This document shows positions 53,897-62,440 of a stretch of DNA of 64,000 nucleotides, piece after piece. The notes beneath the pieces were generated by a model. The model saw only the letters and a list, made by a program, of their open reading frames with translations. It did not search any database and was not told the origin of the DNA. The position numbers and the translations under genes were made by a program. The stretch is from Streptomyces colonosanans (GTDB taxonomy: Bacteria; Actinomycetota; Actinomycetes; Streptomycetales; Streptomycetaceae), in assembly GCF_001866645.1 (NCBI RefSeq), contig NZ_MLYP01000043.1, positions 99,194-163,193 on the forward strand. The letters are read 5' to 3'. Position 1 is the first letter of the stretch. Each line of letters begins with the position of its first letter.

Positions 53897-54928
53897 CTAG
53901 GGGAGGGTAACGACCGATGCGGCGTACACGAGCCCCGCCCCGAAGCCGATGATGAGCGCGGTGTCGCCGCTCTTGGCCTCGCCGGTCGCCAGGAGCCGCT
54001 CCATCGCGAGCGGGATCGAGGCGGCCGAGGTGTTGCCGGTGGTGCGGATGTCACGGGCGACGGTGACGTGCTCCGGCAGCTTGAGCGTCTTCACCATCGA
54101 GTCGATGATCCGCACGTTCGCCTGGTGCGGGATGAAGACGTCCAGGTCGTCCGCGGTGATCCCGGCCGCGTCCAGCGCCTGCTGGGCGATCTTCGCCATC
54201 TCGAACACGGCCCAGCGGAACACCGCCTGGCCTTCCTGCGTGATCGCGGGGAACTTGACGTTGCCCTCGCTGTCGAGCGGAAGCTTGGAGACGTCGCCGG
54301 CATGCAGTTCGTTCCACGACACGGTCTGCTTGATCGTCTCGGACTTGTCGCCCTCCGAGCCCCACACGGTCGGACCGATGCGCGGCTCGTCGGAGGGGCC
54401 CACGACGACCGCGCCCGCGCCGTCGCCGAACAGGAAGGCGGTGGCCCGATCCTCCAGGTCGGTCAGGTCGGACAGGCGCTCCACGCCGATGACCAGGACA
54501 TGCTCCGCGGACCCCTCGGTGATCATGCCCTTGGCGAGCGTGAGGCCGTAGCCGAAGCCCGCGCAGCCGGCCGAGATGTCGAAGGCGGCGGCCTTGTGAG
54601 TGCCGAGCTTGTCGGCGATCTCGGTGGCGATGGCCGGGGTCTGCTTGAAGTGCGAGACGGTGGAGACGACGACCGCGCCGATCTGGTCGGCGGTGATCCC
54701 GGCGTCGGCGATCGCCTTGCCCGACGCCTCGATGGCCATCGCGGCGACGGTCTCCTCGTCGTTCGCCCAGTGCCGGGTCTCGATGCCGGAGCGGGAGCGG
54801 ATCCACTCGTCGGAGGAGTCGATCTTCTCCAGGATCACCTCGTTGGGCACCACCCGGACCGGGCGGTAGCCGCCCACGCCGAGGATGCGCGCGTACGGAG
54901 CGCCCTTGGGTGCCTTGATCTTCGACAT
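53897..54928 (-). CDS. fabH: 3-oxoacyl-ACP synthase III
   Basis: A 343-residue enzyme that starts fatty-acid chains from acyl-CoA and malonyl-ACP; in Streptomyces it takes branched primers. The triad is visible as Cys in DISAGCAGFGYGLTL, His in VFIPHQANVRII and Asn in IRTTGNTSAASIPLAM. Neighbouring spacing is 16 nt from fabD. Confidence 0.97.
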   Translation of the reverse strand: MSKIKAPKGAPYARILGVGGYRPVRVVPNEVILEKIDSSDEWIRSRSGIETRHWANDEETVAAMAIEASGKAIADAGITADQIGAVVVSTVSHFKQTPAIATEIADKLGTHKAAAFDISAGCAGFGYGLTLAKGMITEGSAEHVLVIGVERLSDLTDLEDRATAFLFGDGAGAVVVGPSDEPRIGPTVWGSEGDKSETIKQTVSWNELHAGDVSKLPLDSEGNVKFPAITQEGQAVFRWAVFEMAKIAQQALDAAGITADDLDVFIPHQANVRIIDSMVKTLKLPEHVTVARDIRTTGNTSAASIPLAMERLLATGEAKSGDTALIIGFGAGLVYAASVVTLP

Positions 54929-54944
54929 ACTCTCGGGCTCCTTC

Positions 54945-55865
54945 TCAGGCGCTGTGCTCGGCGATGAGCTCGCGAGCCGCGTCGAGGTCGTCGGGGGTCT
55001 TCAGGGCCAGGGTGGCGACGCCCGGCAGCGCACGCTTGGCGATCCCGGTGAGGGTGCCGCCGGGGCAGACCTCGATCAGCGCGGTCGCGCCCAGCTTCTG
55101 GAAGGTCTCCATGCACAGGTCCCAGCGGACCGGGTTGGCGACCTGGCCGACCAGGCGCTGCAGCACCTCGGCACCGTCGGTGACGACCTGCCCGTCCTTG
55201 TTCGAGACGTACGTGACCTTCGGCTGAGCGGGCGTCAGCGCCTCGGCGGCCCGCGCGAGGGTGTCGACGGCGGGGGCCATGTGACGGGTGTGGAAGGCGC
55301 CTGCCACCTTCAGCGGGACGACGCGGCGCACACCCGCGGGCTTGTCCTCGGCCAGGGCGGCCAGCTGCTCCAGGGTGCCGGCGGCGACGATCTGCCCGGC
55401 GCCGTTCACGTTCGCCGGGGTCAGCCCCAGCTTCTCCAGGTGCGGGATCGTCGTCTCGGGGTCACCACCGAGCAGCGCCGACATACCCGTGGGCGTGATG
55501 GCGGCGGCCTCGGCCATGGCCAGGCCACGCTTGCGTACGAGGCCCAGTGCGGCCGAGTCGTCGAGGACGCCGGCGAAGGCGGCCGCGGTGATCTCACCGA
55601 CGCTGTGGCCCGCGACGGCATCGGGGGCGATGTCACCCAGTGCCATGGCGGACAGCAGGCCGGCGGCGACCAGCAGCGGCTGGGCGACGGCGGTGTCCCG
55701 GATGGCGTCGGCGTCGGCCTGCGTGCCGTAGTGGGCGAGGTCGAGCCCGATGGAGTCCGACCAGGCGGCGACACGGTCGGCGGCACCTGGGAGGTCGAGC
55801 CAGGGGGTCAGGAAGCCGGGCGTCTGGGCGCCCTGGCCGGGAGCGACGAGTACGAGCACTCTCAC
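54945..55865 (-). CDS. fabD: Malonyl-CoA:ACP transacylase
   Basis: A 306-residue alpha/beta hydrolase that loads malonate onto ACP. The nucleophile motif is GHSVGEITAAAFAGVLDD, PGQGAQTPGFLTPWLD is at the N-terminus, and VPLKVAGAFHTRHMAPAVDT holds the catalytic His. GTG 55865 (or GTG 55859) is the start. First gene of the operon, just downstream of the FasR-type palindrome. Confidence 0.97.
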   Translation of the reverse strand: MRVLVLVAPGQGAQTPGFLTPWLDLPGAADRVAAWSDSIGLDLAHYGTQADADAIRDTAVAQPLLVAAGLLSAMALGDIAPDAVAGHSVGEITAAAFAGVLDDSAALGLVRKRGLAMAEAAAITPTGMSALLGGDPETTIPHLEKLGLTPANVNGAGQIVAAGTLEQLAALAEDKPAGVRRVVPLKVAGAFHTRHMAPAVDTLARAAEALTPAQPKVTYVSNKDGQVVTDGAEVLQRLVGQVANPVRWDLCMETFQKLGATALIEVCPGGTLTGIAKRALPGVATLALKTPDDLDAARELIAEHSA

Positions 55866-55925
55866 ACTCTCTCTTGGGGACGGCCGGAGCCGCCCGTGGG
55901 GACAGGGACGAAGAACCGCAGGGGG

Positions 55926-55946
55926 TTTTGTGGACCTCCCACAAAA
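55926..55946 (-). promoter_or_regulatory. FasR-type operator upstream of fabD
   Basis: TTTTGTGG (55926-55933) and CCACAAAA (55939-55946) form a perfect 8-bp inverted repeat with a 5-bp spacer in the fasR-fabD gap. FasR of S. coelicolor is known to bind inverted repeats at the fabD promoter and to activate the operon. Binding in this strain is inferred. Confidence 0.75.
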
Positions 55947-55948
55947 GG

Positions 55949-57157
55949 CTAGATCTGAGGATCAGCCTCGGCCAGACGCCCAAGGATCAGTGCGATCCGC
56001 AGCGTGAACGCGGAGCGTACATCAGAGGGTGACCAGCCGGTGACGTCAGTCACACGTCGGAGCCGGTAGCGCACGGTGTTCGGGTGAACGAAGAGCATCC
56101 GGGCGGCGCCTTCGAGGCTGGAGGCCTGCTCCAGATACACGCTGAGGGTCTCCAGGAGTGCGGAGCCGGCTTCTTCCAGTGGTCTGTAGATCTCCTCCAC
56201 CAGTTGCTCGCGTGCGCTGGGATCGCCGGCGATCGCGCGCTCCGGAAGCAGATCGTCCGCCAGGACCGGCCGCGGTGCGTCCTGCCAGGCAGAACACGCC
56301 TTGAGGCCCGCCGTGGCGGCCTGTGCGGACCGGGTCGCGGTGAGCAGGTCCGGCACGATCGGCCCCGCGACGACAGGTCCGGCGGCGAACGGCCCGATGA
56401 GCGACTTGGCGGCGGCGAGCGGGTTGTCGCTGCCTCCGACGATCACGACGAGCCGGTCCCCGAGCACGCCCGTCAGGACCTGGAGCTTGGCGTGCCGGGC
56501 GGCCCGCCGGGTGGCCTCGACGGTCAGTTCGCTGTCACCGTCGGGTGCCGTACCCAGCACCACGCACACATGCTCGGGTGAGTTCCAGCCGAGCGCGGCG
56601 GCCCGGCTGATGGCCCCCTCGTCGGCCTCCCCGCTGAGCACGGCGTTCACGACGAGCGACTCCAGGCGCGCGTCCCAGGCGCCGCGCGCCTCGGCGGCCT
56701 GGGCGTAGACCTGGGCAGTGGCGAAGGCGATCTCACGGGCGTACACGAGGAGCGCCTCGCGCAGCACGGACTCGTCACCGGGAGCGGCCACCTCGTCGAT
56801 GGCGGACTCCATGACCTCGATGGTGGTGCGCACCATCTCCACGGTCTGCCGCAGGGTGATGGCCCTGGTCAGCTCGCGCGGCGCGGTGCCGAAGACATCG
56901 GTGGAGATGGCCTGCGGGGTGTTCGGGTGCCGGAACCACTCGGTGAACGCGGCGATGCCCGCCTGGGCGACCAGCCCGATCCAGGAACGGTTCTCCGGGG
57001 GCATCGCCCGGTACCACGGCAGTGTCTCGTCCATGCGCGCGATGGCCTGCGCGGCGAGGCTTCCGGAGGACTTCTCCAGTCGCTTCAGCGTCGCGGCGTG
57101 CGGATGGACGGAGTGCGCTGCGGGTTCGGTTCTGCTGTGGGTTTCGGGTTCGGGCAC
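55949..57157 (-). CDS. fasR: PucR-type transcriptional activator of fatty-acid synthesis
   Basis: A 402-residue regulator. The C-terminal PucR HTH is recognised in LSVYLEQASSLEGAARMLFV then HPNTVRYRLRRVTDVTGWSP. The middle has a GGDEF-like or sensory region (HVCVVLGTAPDGDSELTVEA). It matches FasR (SCO2386) by family and position immediately upstream of fabD. In S. coelicolor FasR activates fabDHPF and is essential. GTG 57157 starts it. Its stop is 3 nt from the operator palindrome. Confidence 0.92.
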   Translation of the reverse strand: MPEPETHSRTEPAAHSVHPHAATLKRLEKSSGSLAAQAIARMDETLPWYRAMPPENRSWIGLVAQAGIAAFTEWFRHPNTPQAISTDVFGTAPRELTRAITLRQTVEMVRTTIEVMESAIDEVAAPGDESVLREALLVYAREIAFATAQVYAQAAEARGAWDARLESLVVNAVLSGEADEGAISRAAALGWNSPEHVCVVLGTAPDGDSELTVEATRRAARHAKLQVLTGVLGDRLVVIVGGSDNPLAAAKSLIGPFAAGPVVAGPIVPDLLTATRSAQAATAGLKACSAWQDAPRPVLADDLLPERAIAGDPSAREQLVEEIYRPLEEAGSALLETLSVYLEQASSLEGAARMLFVHPNTVRYRLRRVTDVTGWSPSDVRSAFTLRIALILGRLAEADPQI

Positions 57158-57226
57158 GGGAACAAGACTGCCTTATCGGGACGGCGTCGTGCCGCGGTGG
57201 GTCCCTGCGGGCGGCGGACGCGGGGC

Positions 57227-57232
57227 TACCGT
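57227..57232 (+). promoter_or_regulatory. -10 TACCGT for a leaderless pirin mRNA
   Basis: TACCGT is 7 nt upstream of GTG 57240, which lies next to ATG 57243 in the same frame. Confidence 0.4.
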
Positions 57233-57239
57233 GGAGCCT

Positions 57240-57899
57240 GTGATGGATGTACGGCGCGCCGGCGAGCGCTACCGGGGAGGGGACCCGGCCGCCGGGATCG
57301 AGTCCCTGCACGCCTTCAGCTTCGGTCCGCACTACGACCCGGACAACCTCCGCTTCGGTGCGCTGATCGCCTGCAACGAGGAGCGGCTGGCACCCGGCGC
57401 GGGCTTCGACGAACACCCGCACAGCCACACGGAGATCGTCACCTGGGTGATGGAGGGCGAGCTGACCCACCGCGACTCCACGGGCCGTACGTCGGTGATC
57501 CGCCCCGGCGACGTCCAGTGGCTGAGCGCGGCGGGCGGCGTCCGCCACGTGGAACGCAACGACGCCGATGTCCCGTTGGTCTTCGTCCAGATGTGGCTGA
57601 CCCCCCGGGAACCGGGCGACGACCCCGGCTACGAGGTCGTCCACGGCATCGCGGACTCCACGCCGTACGCGGTCCCTCGGGCGGGCGCCATGCTCCATGT
57701 CCGGCGACTCGGGGCGGGGGAGCGGACAGAGGTTCCGGGTGCCGCGTATGTGTATGTCCATGTCGTACGGGGGGTAGTGGGGCTGGCCGGTGAGGAGCTG
57801 AGAGCGGGCGACGCGGTGCGGATCACGGGTGCCGCCGAGGACGTGGAGATGCGGGGGCTGACGAGCGCGGAGGTGCTGACGTGGGAGATGGAGGGGTGA
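57240..57899 (+). CDS. Pirin family protein
   Basis: A 219-residue bicupin protein. The N-terminal cupin has FGPHYDPDNLRFGALIACNE, FDEHPHSHTEIVTWVMEGEL (metal ligands His, His and later Glu) and SAAGGVRHVERNDADVPLVF; the second cupin is shorter (AAYVYVHVVRGVVGLAGEEL). Pirins bind iron and some have quercetinase activity; the role here is unknown. GTG 57240 or ATG 57243 is the start. It is divergent from fasR. A piece of a second pirin gene lies at 59737. Confidence 0.92.
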   Translation: MMDVRRAGERYRGGDPAAGIESLHAFSFGPHYDPDNLRFGALIACNEERLAPGAGFDEHPHSHTEIVTWVMEGELTHRDSTGRTSVIRPGDVQWLSAAGGVRHVERNDADVPLVFVQMWLTPREPGDDPGYEVVHGIADSTPYAVPRAGAMLHVRRLGAGERTEVPGAAYVYVHVVRGVVGLAGEELRAGDAVRITGAAEDVEMRGLTSAEVLTWEMEG

Positions 57900-57991
57900 G
57901 CGGGCCGGATCCGCTGGACTGCCAGGGCTGACGCGCTTGGCGCGCGAGCATCCTTCAGGGAGAGAGCCCTTCTCTCATCGGATCGCTCTCA

Positions 57992-59464
57992 TCACATGCG
58001 AGACGGCTTCTTCTTGTTGAAGAGCCAGGTGTCGAAGAGTTCAGTCAGGTCCTTCCCGGACTTGCTCTCGCACAGAGCGACGAACTGCCGGGTGTCGGCG
58101 TTGCCGTGCCGGTGCTGTCGCGTCCAGGTACGGAGTATGTCGAAGAAGGTCTCGGCACCGACGGCCTTGCGCACCTTGTGCACGACCATGGCGCCGCGTC
58201 CGTAGACGGGCGGGTCGGACACGCGCCCTCCGCTGGGCGGATCGGCGGGAGGGAAGGCCCAGATACCCTTGCTCTCGGCGTCCGTTCCGTCGTAGAAGTC
58301 CTCGAAGATCTCGTCGGTGTTCCTGCCGCCCTGCTTCTCCTCCCAGAGCCACTCCGCGTAGGTGGCCAGCCCCTCGCTGAGCCACATGTCCTTCCACTTG
58401 CGCGGGGTCACGGAGTTGCCGAACCACTGGTGCGCCAGTTCGTGCACGAGCAGCACCTCGTCCGGAGCTTCGGCGAAGTAAGGCCTGGTCTGGGTCTCCA
58501 AGGCGTAGTCGAGTCCGGGCAGGTGGTCGACGATGGCACCGGTCGAGGAGAAGGGGTAGGGGCCGAAGCGTTCGCCTGCCCAGTCGACGATCTCGGGTAC
58601 CAGGTCCGCGACAGCGGTGGCGTCTTCGGACTCGTCGGGGTCGACGGCGACGTAGACGGGCAGGTGGTCGTGTGTCCAGCCCTTGTGGATCTCGAAGTAG
58701 CCGACGGAGACGTGGGCGAGGTAGCTGGCCATGGGCTCCTCGGTGCGCCAGTGCCGTGTCACCGTCTCACCCTTGTCCTCCTCCGTGATCAGCTTGCCGT
58801 TGCTTACCACGTCGTAGAAGTCGCCTTCCGCGCCCTTGGGCACGGTGACCGTGATGTCGTACGTGGCCTTGTCCGATGGGTGATGGTTGCCCGGGAACCA
58901 GGTCATGGAGCCGGTCGGCTGGCCCAGGGCGGTCGAGCCGTCATCGGTCTCGATCCAGCCTTCGAGACTTCCGTCGTCGCCCTCGATCGTGCGTGGGGTG
59001 CCGTCGTAAGTGACGACTGTCTTGAAGACCTCGTCGTTCCTCACCGCCTTCGCCGGCGTCACTATCAACTTGTTGCCCGAACGGGCGACTTGGGCCTTCG
59101 CTCCTTGCACCGTGGTGGTGCGCACCCGCAGCCCTGACAGGTCGAGGCCGAAGCGGCGCAGATCCTGGGTGGCCCGCGCTGTGATGACCGCCGTGCCCTT
59201 CAGGTGGTTGGTCTCCGGCACGTAATCCAGCGTCAGCCCGTAATGCGCCACGTCGTAGCCACCATTGCCGAGCCCCGGGAACAGCCGGTCACCCACTCCG
59301 GCCGCGCCGGGCCTCGCGACCGCGGCGGCACCGTCCCCCGATGCAGAGCCGGCGCAGGACGACGTCATGGCCAGGAGCAGCGCCGCCGCAGCCGGAGCCC
59401 AGCCGGACAGAGAGCCCGAGACCGCCGACCGAGGCCGGCGGCCCGTCGCTGTACGAGGTTTCAT
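57992..59464 (-). CDS. M1-family metallopeptidase lipoprotein
   Basis: A 490-residue zinc protease with a lipoprotein signal (APAAAALLLAMTSSC). The zinc site is complete: VHELAHQWFGNSVTPRKWKD and the Glu in LSEGLATYAEWLWEEK. The upstream segment that is GAMEN in classical aminopeptidase N is LDYALETQTRPY here, as in other actinobacterial M1 proteins, so exopeptidase specificity may differ. The C-terminal helical domain is short (DTWLFNKKKPSRM end). ATG 59464 is the start. It faces pirin convergently. Confidence 0.93.
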   Translation of the reverse strand: MKPRTATGRRPRSAVSGSLSGWAPAAAALLLAMTSSCAGSASGDGAAAVARPGAAGVGDRLFPGLGNGGYDVAHYGLTLDYVPETNHLKGTAVITARATQDLRRFGLDLSGLRVRTTTVQGAKAQVARSGNKLIVTPAKAVRNDEVFKTVVTYDGTPRTIEGDDGSLEGWIETDDGSTALGQPTGSMTWFPGNHHPSDKATYDITVTVPKGAEGDFYDVVSNGKLITEEDKGETVTRHWRTEEPMASYLAHVSVGYFEIHKGWTHDHLPVYVAVDPDESEDATAVADLVPEIVDWAGERFGPYPFSSTGAIVDHLPGLDYALETQTRPYFAEAPDEVLLVHELAHQWFGNSVTPRKWKDMWLSEGLATYAEWLWEEKQGGRNTDEIFEDFYDGTDAESKGIWAFPPADPPSGGRVSDPPVYGRGAMVVHKVRKAVGAETFFDILRTWTRQHRHGNADTRQFVALCESKSGKDLTELFDTWLFNKKKPSRM

Positions 59465-59597
59465 CGCATGTCTCCCATCGATTGCAGCACGCGAGACGTC
59501 AGAAACCCTGCATCGTCCAATGGTTGCCTCAGGATTGGTAAAAGGGTCTTTCCCAGACGGAACTCGCTGAATGCGGTGGCATGAAGCAGCTCAGGCC

Positions 59598-59712
59598 TCC
59601 CGCATCGAAGGCGGCGGAACCGTCCCGACGATTCTTCTTCTGCGACGCCTTGCCCGTGGCCTCGGCGCCGACCTGACGATCAATCGCACCCCTCACGGAA
59701 GCGCCGCCCGAG
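59598..59712 (+). pseudogene. Fragment of an XRE-family HTH gene
   Basis: The frame reads SRIEGGGTVPTILLLRRLAR and GLGADLTINRTPHGS. This is the C-terminal half of a short XRE protein, where IEGG and LLRRLARGLGADL are characteristic. The first HTH helices and a start are missing. Confidence 0.6.
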
Positions 59713-59736
59713 TCCTGGCAGACGACGGCCGCCGCC

Positions 59737-59790
59737 CCGTTGGCGTTCGTCCAGATGTGGTCGGCCCCTCGGGAGCCGTACGGCGACCGC
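59737..59790 (+). pseudogene. Short fragment of a second pirin gene
   Basis: The frame PLAFVQMWSAPREPYGD matches the pirin segment PLVFVQMWLTPREPGDD encoded at about 57570-57620. The two share a 17-base identical core (TTCGTCCAGATGTGG region). It is out of context, between two other fragments. Confidence 0.5.
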
Positions 59791-59806
59791 GGCGAAGGGC
59801 ACCCTG

Positions 59807-60079
59807 ATGGCCCCCGGCTTTCCGCAGGAATACCGGCCTTTCTGCCTCGGCCACGCAGCGGGCACGGCCGTGCTGCGCACCTCGGGCACCACGCTGGACT
59901 GGCTGATCGTCAGCCCAGCCGGTGACTTCGAGCATGACGGAGCACGCTCCGGCCGGTATGCCCATAGCCACGTCCGCATGGCCGGCCGCATCTCCTACGG
60001 CGACTTCGCGATCGCCCTGCTCGACGAGATCGAGACTCCTCGCCACCACCACACGCACATCGGTTTCGAGGGCATCTGA
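59807..60079 (+). pseudogene. C-terminal fragment of an NAD(P)H-binding (NmrA/YwnB-like) protein
   Basis: The frame from ATG 59807 gives GFPQEYRPFCLGHAAGTAVL, RTSGTTLDWLIVSPAGDFEH, SYGDFAIALLDEIETPRHHH and HIGFEGI. This fits the end of an atypical short-chain dehydrogenase-like protein, where the missing part would carry the GxxGxxG fold. Only about 90 residues remain, so it is truncated. Confidence 0.6.
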
Positions 60080-60103
60080 CCGAGAGAGTCGCTGCCCGGC
60101 TTA

Positions 60104-60373
60104 CTACCTCAGACCGTCGACGAACGCGTCCCACGCCTGCGCGCCCACGATTACGACCGGACCGGACGGGTTCTTGCTGTCGCGGACCGGGACGGTGCCG
60201 ACGGGGCAGCCGTCGGCGACCTCGACGCACTCGCCTCCGGTGTTCCCGCTGTACGAGGACGTGCGCCAGGCTGCGCCGTCGGTGACGGTGCACTCGACGC
60301 AGTCGCCGCCAGTGCTGCCGCTGTAGCTGGACTTACGCCACGGTGTGTTCCTCGTGTCCGGACGGGTCTTCAT
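60104..60373 (-). CDS. DUF397 protein with a duplicated motif
   Basis: An 89-residue protein with two copies of the DUF397 head, WRKSSYSGSTGGDCVECTV and WRTSSYSGNTGGECVEVADG, followed by VPVRDSKNPSGPVVIV. DUF397 proteins act with WhiJ-type XRE regulators as small antagonists or partners. Its start lies inside the XRE gene, overlapping by 41 nt, so translation is coupled. It is cytoplasmic. The head duplication is unusual, as most relatives have one. Confidence 0.9.
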   Translation of the reverse strand: MKTRPDTRNTPWRKSSYSGSTGGDCVECTVTDGAAWRTSSYSGNTGGECVEVADGCPVGTVPVRDSKNPSGPVVIVGAQAWDAFVDGLR

Positions 60374-61181
60374 AACGCTCCTCCATCACGCGGGTGATCA
60401 GCGCCGCCGAATCCTCCACGGAGAGTGCGGTGGCCTGCAAGCGAGCGTAACGGAGCGCGGCTTCCCTGATGGTCTCCGGATTGGCCGTCATGTGGCCGGA
60501 GATGAGGTCTTCCGTGTAGACAACGTCCGGGTCGTCATCGAAGCGCATGGCAGTGAACGAACCAGCCAGGCTGGCGTGTTCACCCGCCGAGTACGACAGC
60601 ACCTGTACCTGCAGCCAGCGATGGCCTGTGAATTCCAACAGGTGCTCCAGTTGCTTCCGCATGACCTCCAGGCCGCCGATCGGCCGGTGCAGCACGGCCT
60701 CGTCCAAGACGACGCAGGCGAGCGGAGGCTGCTCTCGCCCCAGGATGCGTTGGCGTTCCATCCGGGCCGCCACCAGGCCTTCCAAGTCGTCCGGCTTACC
60801 GGTGGCGAGCACCGCCCGCGCGTACTCCTCCGTCTGCAACAGCCCGTACACCAACTGCGCCTGATACGTGGAGATGTACGTCGCCTTCGCCTCCATCTCC
60901 GCGTACGGCTGGAACCAGTGGGGCAGTTGGCTGCGCAGGACCAGGCCGATCAGGCGGGAGAACAGGCCGTCCGTGCCGAGGGCCGCGTCCACGCGCTCGG
61001 AGAAGTCGCGGGTGGGGACCTTCTTCGTGGTCTCGATCTGGCCGATAAGTGATCCCGTGCAGAAGATGATCTCGCCGAGCTGCCCCTGTTTGAGGCCGTG
61101 GGCCTCGCGCTGGCGGCGTAGTTCCCAGCCGTAGTAGTCGAGGGGGGAGGCGGTGGGGTCGAGCGACTGGATGTTGGCCAC
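60333..61181 (-). CDS. XRE-family regulator with a DUF5753-type C-terminus (WhiJ-like)
   Basis: A 282-residue protein. The N-terminal HTH is GWELRRQREAHGLKQGQLGE followed by FCTGSLIGQIETTKKVPTRD. The C-terminal ligand/partner domain shows HWFQPYAEMEAKATYISTYQ, VYGLLQTEEYARAVLATGKP and LHRPIGGLEVMRKQLEHLLE. This is the WhiJ/Scr1 type of actinobacteria. GTG 61181 is the start. It is co-translated with DUF397 and divergent from the ATPase, the standard three-part layout. Confidence 0.92.
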   Translation of the reverse strand: MANIQSLDPTASPLDYYGWELRRQREAHGLKQGQLGEIIFCTGSLIGQIETTKKVPTRDFSERVDAALGTDGLFSRLIGLVLRSQLPHWFQPYAEMEAKATYISTYQAQLVYGLLQTEEYARAVLATGKPDDLEGLVAARMERQRILGREQPPLACVVLDEAVLHRPIGGLEVMRKQLEHLLEFTGHRWLQVQVLSYSAGEHASLAGSFTAMRFDDDPDVVYTEDLISGHMTANPETIREAALRYARLQATALSVEDSAALITRVMEERYEDPSGHEEHTVA

Positions 61182-61211
61182 GGCGGCACCTCGCTTCGGA
61201 ACTACACCTGC

Positions 61212-61227
61212 AACGCCTCACGGCGTT
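61212..61227. promoter_or_regulatory. Candidate operator in the XRE/ATPase divergent region
   Basis: AACGCC (61212-61217) and GGCGTT (61222-61227) form a perfect inverted repeat with a TCAC spacer between the two divergent genes. TTGCG/TTGCA-type words recur nearby. The XRE protein may bind here. Confidence 0.4.
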
Positions 61228-61275
61228 CATTTCGTTGCGTAGCAGAGCGTATGCACAGCGTTGCATGCTTATGGC

Positions 61276-61725
61276 GTGAATCACGTAACTGGTCCGCGTA
61301 CGACGGACGTCGAAAGCGAGTACCACGCCGAGTTTGCCGTGGGAGAGCACTCGGCCAGGCATCTGCGTCGCATCCTGCGGCTGTATCTCGTCGGCTCGGG
61401 GCTGGCCGAGGTGACCGACGCCGCCGAACTGGCGCTCACCGAGCTGGTCGCCAACGTCGTGCGGCATGTACCCGGCCGCCGCTGCTGCATCTGCTTTCTG
61501 CTCCAGCCTGGCGGAGCGCGGGTCGAGGTCGCCGACGGCTGCCCGGAGTTGCCCGTGCGGGCGGGAGGTGATCCGCTCGGTGACGGTGGGCGCGGGATGG
61601 TGATCGTGGCCGCCGTCACCGATCGGTGGGGTGTCACCGTTCGTCCCGACGGGCGGGGCAAGACGGTGTGGTTCGAGTGTCTGGCCGACGGCGTCAGTGC
61701 AACTTTGCCGGGACCTTGTCCGTGA
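61276..61725 (+). CDS. HATPase_c (anti-sigma/RsbW-like) ATP-binding protein
   Basis: A 149-residue GHKL ATPase. The N-box is ALTELVANVVRHVPGRRCC, the G1 motif is RVEVADGCPELPVRAG, and GDGGRGMVIVAAVTDRWGV is the G2/lid region. Such proteins act as serine kinases or anti-sigma factors in actinobacterial developmental networks. GTG 61276 is the likely start. It is divergent from the XRE/DUF397 pair, a layout typical of WhiJ clusters. Confidence 0.88.
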   Translation: MNHVTGPRTTDVESEYHAEFAVGEHSARHLRRILRLYLVGSGLAEVTDAAELALTELVANVVRHVPGRRCCICFLLQPGGARVEVADGCPELPVRAGGDPLGDGGRGMVIVAAVTDRWGVTVRPDGRGKTVWFECLADGVSATLPGPCP

Positions 61726-61840
61726 ACGCCGACGCTGAGCGGCTGCTGTCTTTCGCGTAACGCAAAGAGAATTTTAGTTCTGTGCAGAAATTCGGCATGA
61801 AACTGAAGTAATCTTTGAGTCTTCTTGCTAGCGTGAGGGG

Positions 61841-62440
61841 ATGGTTAGCGATCGTATGAACAGTCGCGCAGCCCTCTGGCGAGTCGCTGCCGGCCAGCGC
61901 GGCTACTTCACCGCTGCGCAGGCGCTGCGGGCCGGGTACTCGTACCAGACTCAGCGCTATCACGCCCGGCGTGGCAACTGGCTCGCGATCGATCGTGCGC
62001 TCTATCGCTTCCGGGAGTTCTCCGATCTCCCCGCGGAGGGTGACGAGCAACTGGTGCGCTGGTCGCTGTGGAGCAAGGGGAGCGCGGTGGTCTCGCATGC
62101 CACCGCTCTTGCTGCTCATGACCTGGGCACGGCTAACCCGTCGCGCATTCACCTCACCGTGCCACGTGGTTTTCGCCAGAAGTCCGACGCGGTGATCCTG
62201 CACCGCGCGGAACTGGCGGAACCGGATGTGGAGGACCGGGCGGGGTACCGGGTGACGACTCCGCTTCGGGCTCTGGCGGAGTATGCGGCAGACGGTGAGG
62301 ACCAGGATGTGCTCGACGGAGCTGTGGCAGAAGCGCTGGAGCAGGGCCTCGTGACCCGGAGGAAACTGCTCCACGCCGCTCAAGCGCTGGGGGCGCGTGC
62401 GGAACTGGGTGTCGAGCGGGCGCTGGGAGCAATGTTGTGA
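61841..62440 (+). CDS. AbiEi-type antitoxin of a type IV toxin-antitoxin system
   Basis: A 199-residue DNA-binding protein: N-terminal winged HTH (VAAGQRGYFTAAQALRAGYS, YHARRGNWLAIDRALYRFRE) and C-terminal domain with AHDLGTANPSRIHLTVPRGF and VTTPLRALAEYAADGEDQDV. AbiEi antitoxins repress the operon and counter AbiEii. ATG 61841 follows GTGAGGGG. Its stop overlaps the toxin start (GTGA), so the pair is coupled. Confidence 0.9.
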   Translation: MVSDRMNSRAALWRVAAGQRGYFTAAQALRAGYSYQTQRYHARRGNWLAIDRALYRFREFSDLPAEGDEQLVRWSLWSKGSAVVSHATALAAHDLGTANPSRIHLTVPRGFRQKSDAVILHRAELAEPDVEDRAGYRVTTPLRALAEYAADGEDQDVLDGAVAEALEQGLVTRRKLLHAAQALGARAELGVERALGAML

